Source: an uncultured Coriobacteriaceae bacterium
GTDB taxonomy: Bacteria > Actinomycetota > Coriobacteriia > Coriobacteriales > Eggerthellaceae
DNA: 6,174 nt
Reading direction: 5' to 3'
Assembly (NCBI GenBank): GCA_902796815.1
Contig: CADBQL010000037.1
Coordinates: forward strand, 1-6,174
Below, one piece after another: positions 4,613-6,174 of the stretch (the stretch's first letter is position 1; each line of letters starts with the position of its first letter). Below the pieces are notes generated by a model. It made no database searches and was not told where the DNA came from. It worked only from the letters and a program-made list of their open reading frames with translations. Made by a program: the position numbers and the translations under genes.

Positions 4613-5206
4613 ATGGATCTGACCGTAGACGCATTGGGCGATAAGTGTCCTGTACCTGTCGTCAAGGCCAAGAAGGCGCTCGCCACCATCGAGACGGGCA
4701 CGCTCGAGATGCTCGTCGACAACGAGACGTCGGTCAAAAACCTTACGAGCTTCGCAAAGTCGCAGAACTGTGATGTGACGTCCGAGCAGCTTGCGGAGGA
4801 AAAATATTCCGTCAAGATCATCAAAACCGAAGCCAGCGTCGCGGCTCCCGTCGAGGGCGGCGCGGGCGTTGGTCCGCGCGTGGTTGTCGTTCCGTCCAAC
4901 GTTATGGGCCATGGTGACGATGAACTCGGCGCTGCACTGCTCAAGGCTTTCATTTTTGCCGTTACTCAGCAGGATAATCTGCCTGACAGCATGCTGTTCT
5001 ACAACGGTGGTGTCAAGATGACGGTCGAGGACTCGCCTGCCCTCGAAGATTTGAAGAAGCTTGCGGATGCAGGCGTTGAGATTCTCTCGTGCGGTACCTG
5101 CCTGAAGCATTACGGCATCGAGGAAAAGCTTGCTGTTGGCGACGTTACGAACATGTACGTGATTGTTGAAAAGCAACTTGAGGCTGGTATAATCGTTCGC
5201 GCATAA
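4613..5206 (+). CDS. yedF: Sulfurtransferase-like selenium metabolism protein YedF
   Basis: YedF proteins of this type are two-domain proteins genetically tied to selenium metabolism, thought to relay sulfur or selenium from a cysteine desulfurase; the exact reaction is not proven. The 197-residue product starts with a TusA-like domain (about 1-72), whose active Cys12 lies in DALGDKCPVPVVKAKKAL. A linker follows (about 73-86), then a DsrE-like C-terminal domain (about 87-197) with VVVVPSNVMGHGDDELGAALLKAF, the LFYNGGV motif and the Cys pair of LSCGTCLKHYG (Cys160, Cys163). The length fits the family, about 190-210. Some homologues carry selenocysteine at the first site; here it is a plain Cys codon. 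The frame extends to a TTG at 4589, but the ATG at 4613 has AAGAAGG (4601-4607) 5 bases upstream and is the natural start. It lies downstream of DUF3343 and upstream of a desulfurase-like gene. Confidence 0.92.
   Translation: MDLTVDALGDKCPVPVVKAKKALATIETGTLEMLVDNETSVKNLTSFAKSQNCDVTSEQLAEEKYSVKIIKTEASVAAPVEGGAGVGPRVVVVPSNVMGHGDDELGAALLKAFIFAVTQQDNLPDSMLFYNGGVKMTVEDSPALEDLKKLADAGVEILSCGTCLKHYGIEEKLAVGDVTNMYVIVEKQLEAGIIVRA
5166..5193 (+). promoter_or_regulatory. Strong extended -10 promoter inside the end of yedF
   Basis: TTGAAA (5166-5171, five of six) and TATAAT (5188-5193, six of six) are separated by 16 bases, and the -10 is preceded by TGG, giving the extended form TGnTATAAT. It overlaps the last codons of yedF. 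A start would fall near 5200, giving the downstream desulfurase-like gene its own transcript with a leader of about 230 bases. It is the best promoter match in the window. Confidence 0.72.
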
Positions 5207-5428
5207 TGGATTGATATCGGCGAACGATGTGCGCTTTCATCGTTTGATCGAAAACATGTCTTTACGCGGCGTTCGCGTGCGGCGGGGTTGGAGCTCATCG
5301 AAAGTGAATCTGATCGCATAGCGATGCGAACGCCGTTTAGGCATGCTGTTGCGAGGGTTGGACAGGTGACAGCTTGACGATAGGCTCGGGTTAGTCGCCT
5401 TTTAAACAGGTTGCGATGGGAGTGCAGT
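5200..5428 (+). promoter_or_regulatory. Structured leader, candidate cis-regulatory RNA of the desulfurase-like gene
   Basis: This 222-base gene gap (5207-5428) encodes no protein but has several stems. Hairpin A: 5221-5229 with 5238-5246 (CGAACGATG with CATCGTTTG, one G-U pair). Long-range stem B: CGGCGTTCGC (5267-5276) with GCGAACGCCG (5326-5335), 10 perfect pairs. Hairpin C: TCGCAT (5314-5319) with ATGCGA (5324-5329), loop AGCG. B and C share bases 5326-5329 and so compete. A weak terminator-like stem follows just before the ribosome site. Competing stems plus a late terminator resemble a riboswitch or attenuator, but I match it to no known class. Its function is inference; the inverted repeats are visible. 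Confidence 0.5.
5365..5403 (+). terminator. Weak terminator-like hairpin in the leader
   Basis: GGTGAC (5365-5370) pairs with GTCGCC (5394-5399, one G-U pair) and is followed directly by TTTT (5400-5403). The loop is long (23 bases) and contains AGC/GCT that may pair further. It lies 14 bases before the ribosome site, so termination here would block the gene. Too weak to be a certain terminator. Confidence 0.3.
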
Positions 5429-6174
5429 ATGATTTACTTTGACAATGCGGCGACGACGCGCATGAAGCCGCCCGAGGTTGCTCAAGCTGTTGTGGAGGCA
5501 ATGACAACGTTCGGTGGTGTCGGGCGCGGTGTCCACGAAGCGTCGCTCGATGCGGGGACGACGGTGTTTTCGGCCCGCAGCAAGATTTCGGATTTGTTCG
5601 GTGGTCCAGGCGCCAAGCAGGTGGCCTTCTGCAGCAATGCGACAGAGGCTCTGAACACTGCCATTATGGGATTGTTGAACTTCGGCGATCACGCCATCAC
5701 GACGGCAGCCTCGCATAACTCGGTGCTGCGCCCGCTGTTCCGAGCCCGTTTCGAAGGTAAGATCAGCCTCACGATCATTCCAATCGCGCCAGATGGATCT
5801 GTGGATTACGAGGCGTTTGACGAGGCGTTCTGGGGAAACACCCGCATGGCCGTCGTCACTCATGCCTCGAATCTGACGGGCGACGTATACGACATCGAGC
5901 GCATGGCCCATATAGCTCATAGCCACGATGCGCTTTTGATCGTCGACGCCGCGCAGACGGCAGGCGTCATCCCCATCGACATGGCAAAGCAAGGCGTTGA
6001 CGTCGTGTGCTTCACGGGGCACAAAAGCCTGTACGGCCCACAGGGCACAGGTGGGTTGTGCGTTGCCGAGGGTCTCGAGATTATTCCGCTGAAGGTTGGC
6101 GGGTCAGGGACGCATAGTTTTGACAAGAAGCATCCAGCGTTCATGCCTGAGCGACTTGAAGCGGGTACGCTCAA
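5429..6174 (+). CDS. Cysteine desulfurase family protein, class V aminotransferase (partial, N-terminal 248 residues)
   Basis: This is a cytoplasmic PLP enzyme of fold type I related to NifS/SufS, expected to release sulfur from cysteine (or selenium from selenocysteine) as an enzyme-bound persulfide. Translation from the ATG at 5429 gives MIYFDNAATT, the typical N-terminus. The PLP-site pieces are present: FCSNATEALN (67-76), TAASHNSVLRP with His96 stacking on PLP, VTHASNLTG (143-151), IVDAAQTAG with Asp173, and CFTGHKSLYGPQGTGG with the Schiff-base Lys199. This spacing and the GHKSLYGPQG motif fit the subgroup that sits beside yedF rather than housekeeping IscS. The frame is open to the window end; the family is about 380 residues, so the part holding the active-site Cys loop is missing. 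GGGAG (5418-5422) lies 6 bases before the ATG. It probably has its own promoter within yedF, yet may also be read through from it. Confidence 0.93.
   Translation, partial: MIYFDNAATTRMKPPEVAQAVVEAMTTFGGVGRGVHEASLDAGTTVFSARSKISDLFGGPGAKQVAFCSNATEALNTAIMGLLNFGDHAITTAASHNSVLRPLFRARFEGKISLTIIPIAPDGSVDYEAFDEAFWGNTRMAVVTHASNLTGDVYDIERMAHIAHSHDALLIVDAAQTAGVIPIDMAKQGVDVVCFTGHKSLYGPQGTGGLCVAEGLEIIPLKVGGSGTHSFDKKHPAFMPERLEAGTL

Noticed and set aside
4613..4660. Selenocysteine (in-frame TGA) in YedF or DUF3343
   Set aside because: The reactive positions are ordinary Cys codons and no in-frame TGA interrupts either conserved domain.
4238..5176. 312-codon open frame on the minus strand across DUF3343 and yedF
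   Set aside because: It lies antisense to two genes with clear family motifs and good starts, and its translation resembles no family I know; it is a GC-driven shadow frame.
5268..5334. tRNA-like gene suggested by 9-base complementary ends 67 bases apart
   Set aside because: No T-arm TTC motif, no anticodon arm and no 3' CCA-like context; the stem is better explained as leader structure.

Overview
The window reads as ordinary chromosomal DNA of a moderately GC-rich anaerobic bacterium. The gene mix (NiFe-hydrogenase maturation, a double-cubane-type iron-sulfur protein, and a YedF / DUF3343 / cysteine desulfurase-like set) resembles anaerobic Actinobacteria of the Coriobacteriia (Eggerthellaceae-like), but this placement is an inference from gene content and composition, and other anaerobes such as Firmicutes remain possible. 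Seven protein genes are supported, two of them cut by the window ends.

Left, minus strand: hypC and hypD (partial) overlap by one base (TAATG) and encode the complex that builds and carries the Fe(CN)2CO group of NiFe hydrogenases. A 372-base divergent intergenic region follows. It holds three copies of a 29-34 base imperfectly palindromic repeat, the last placed about where an activator would sit relative to a -10-like box of the next gene.

Middle, plus strand: a D-2-hydroxyacid dehydrogenase with the full Arg/Glu/His catalytic set. After it comes a 567-base gene-free stretch. Its first part is a 221-base foldback element with 32-base perfect terminal inverted repeats. Its second part is more AT-rich and carries candidate promoters, a 14-base perfect palindrome, an inverted repeat and a tandem 16-base direct repeat, all upstream of a 427-residue protein of the 2-hydroxyacyl-CoA dehydratase D-component / double-cubane cluster family. 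That gene ends at a strong intrinsic terminator.

Right, plus strand: DUF3343 protein, YedF (TusA-like domain plus C-terminal CGTC domain) and a class V aminotransferase of the cysteine desulfurase family (partial). Together they look like a sulfur or selenium mobilisation and relay set: the desulfurase makes a persulfide (or selenide) and the small Cys proteins could carry it. A very good extended -10 promoter lies inside the 3' end of yedF and would give the desulfurase gene its own transcript, with a leader of about 230 bases. That leader contains mutually exclusive hairpins and a terminator-like stem, making it a candidate regulatory RNA and the most interesting non-coding signal here. The known family members are not novel by themselves; the leader, the foldback element and the repeat arrays are what deserve checking.
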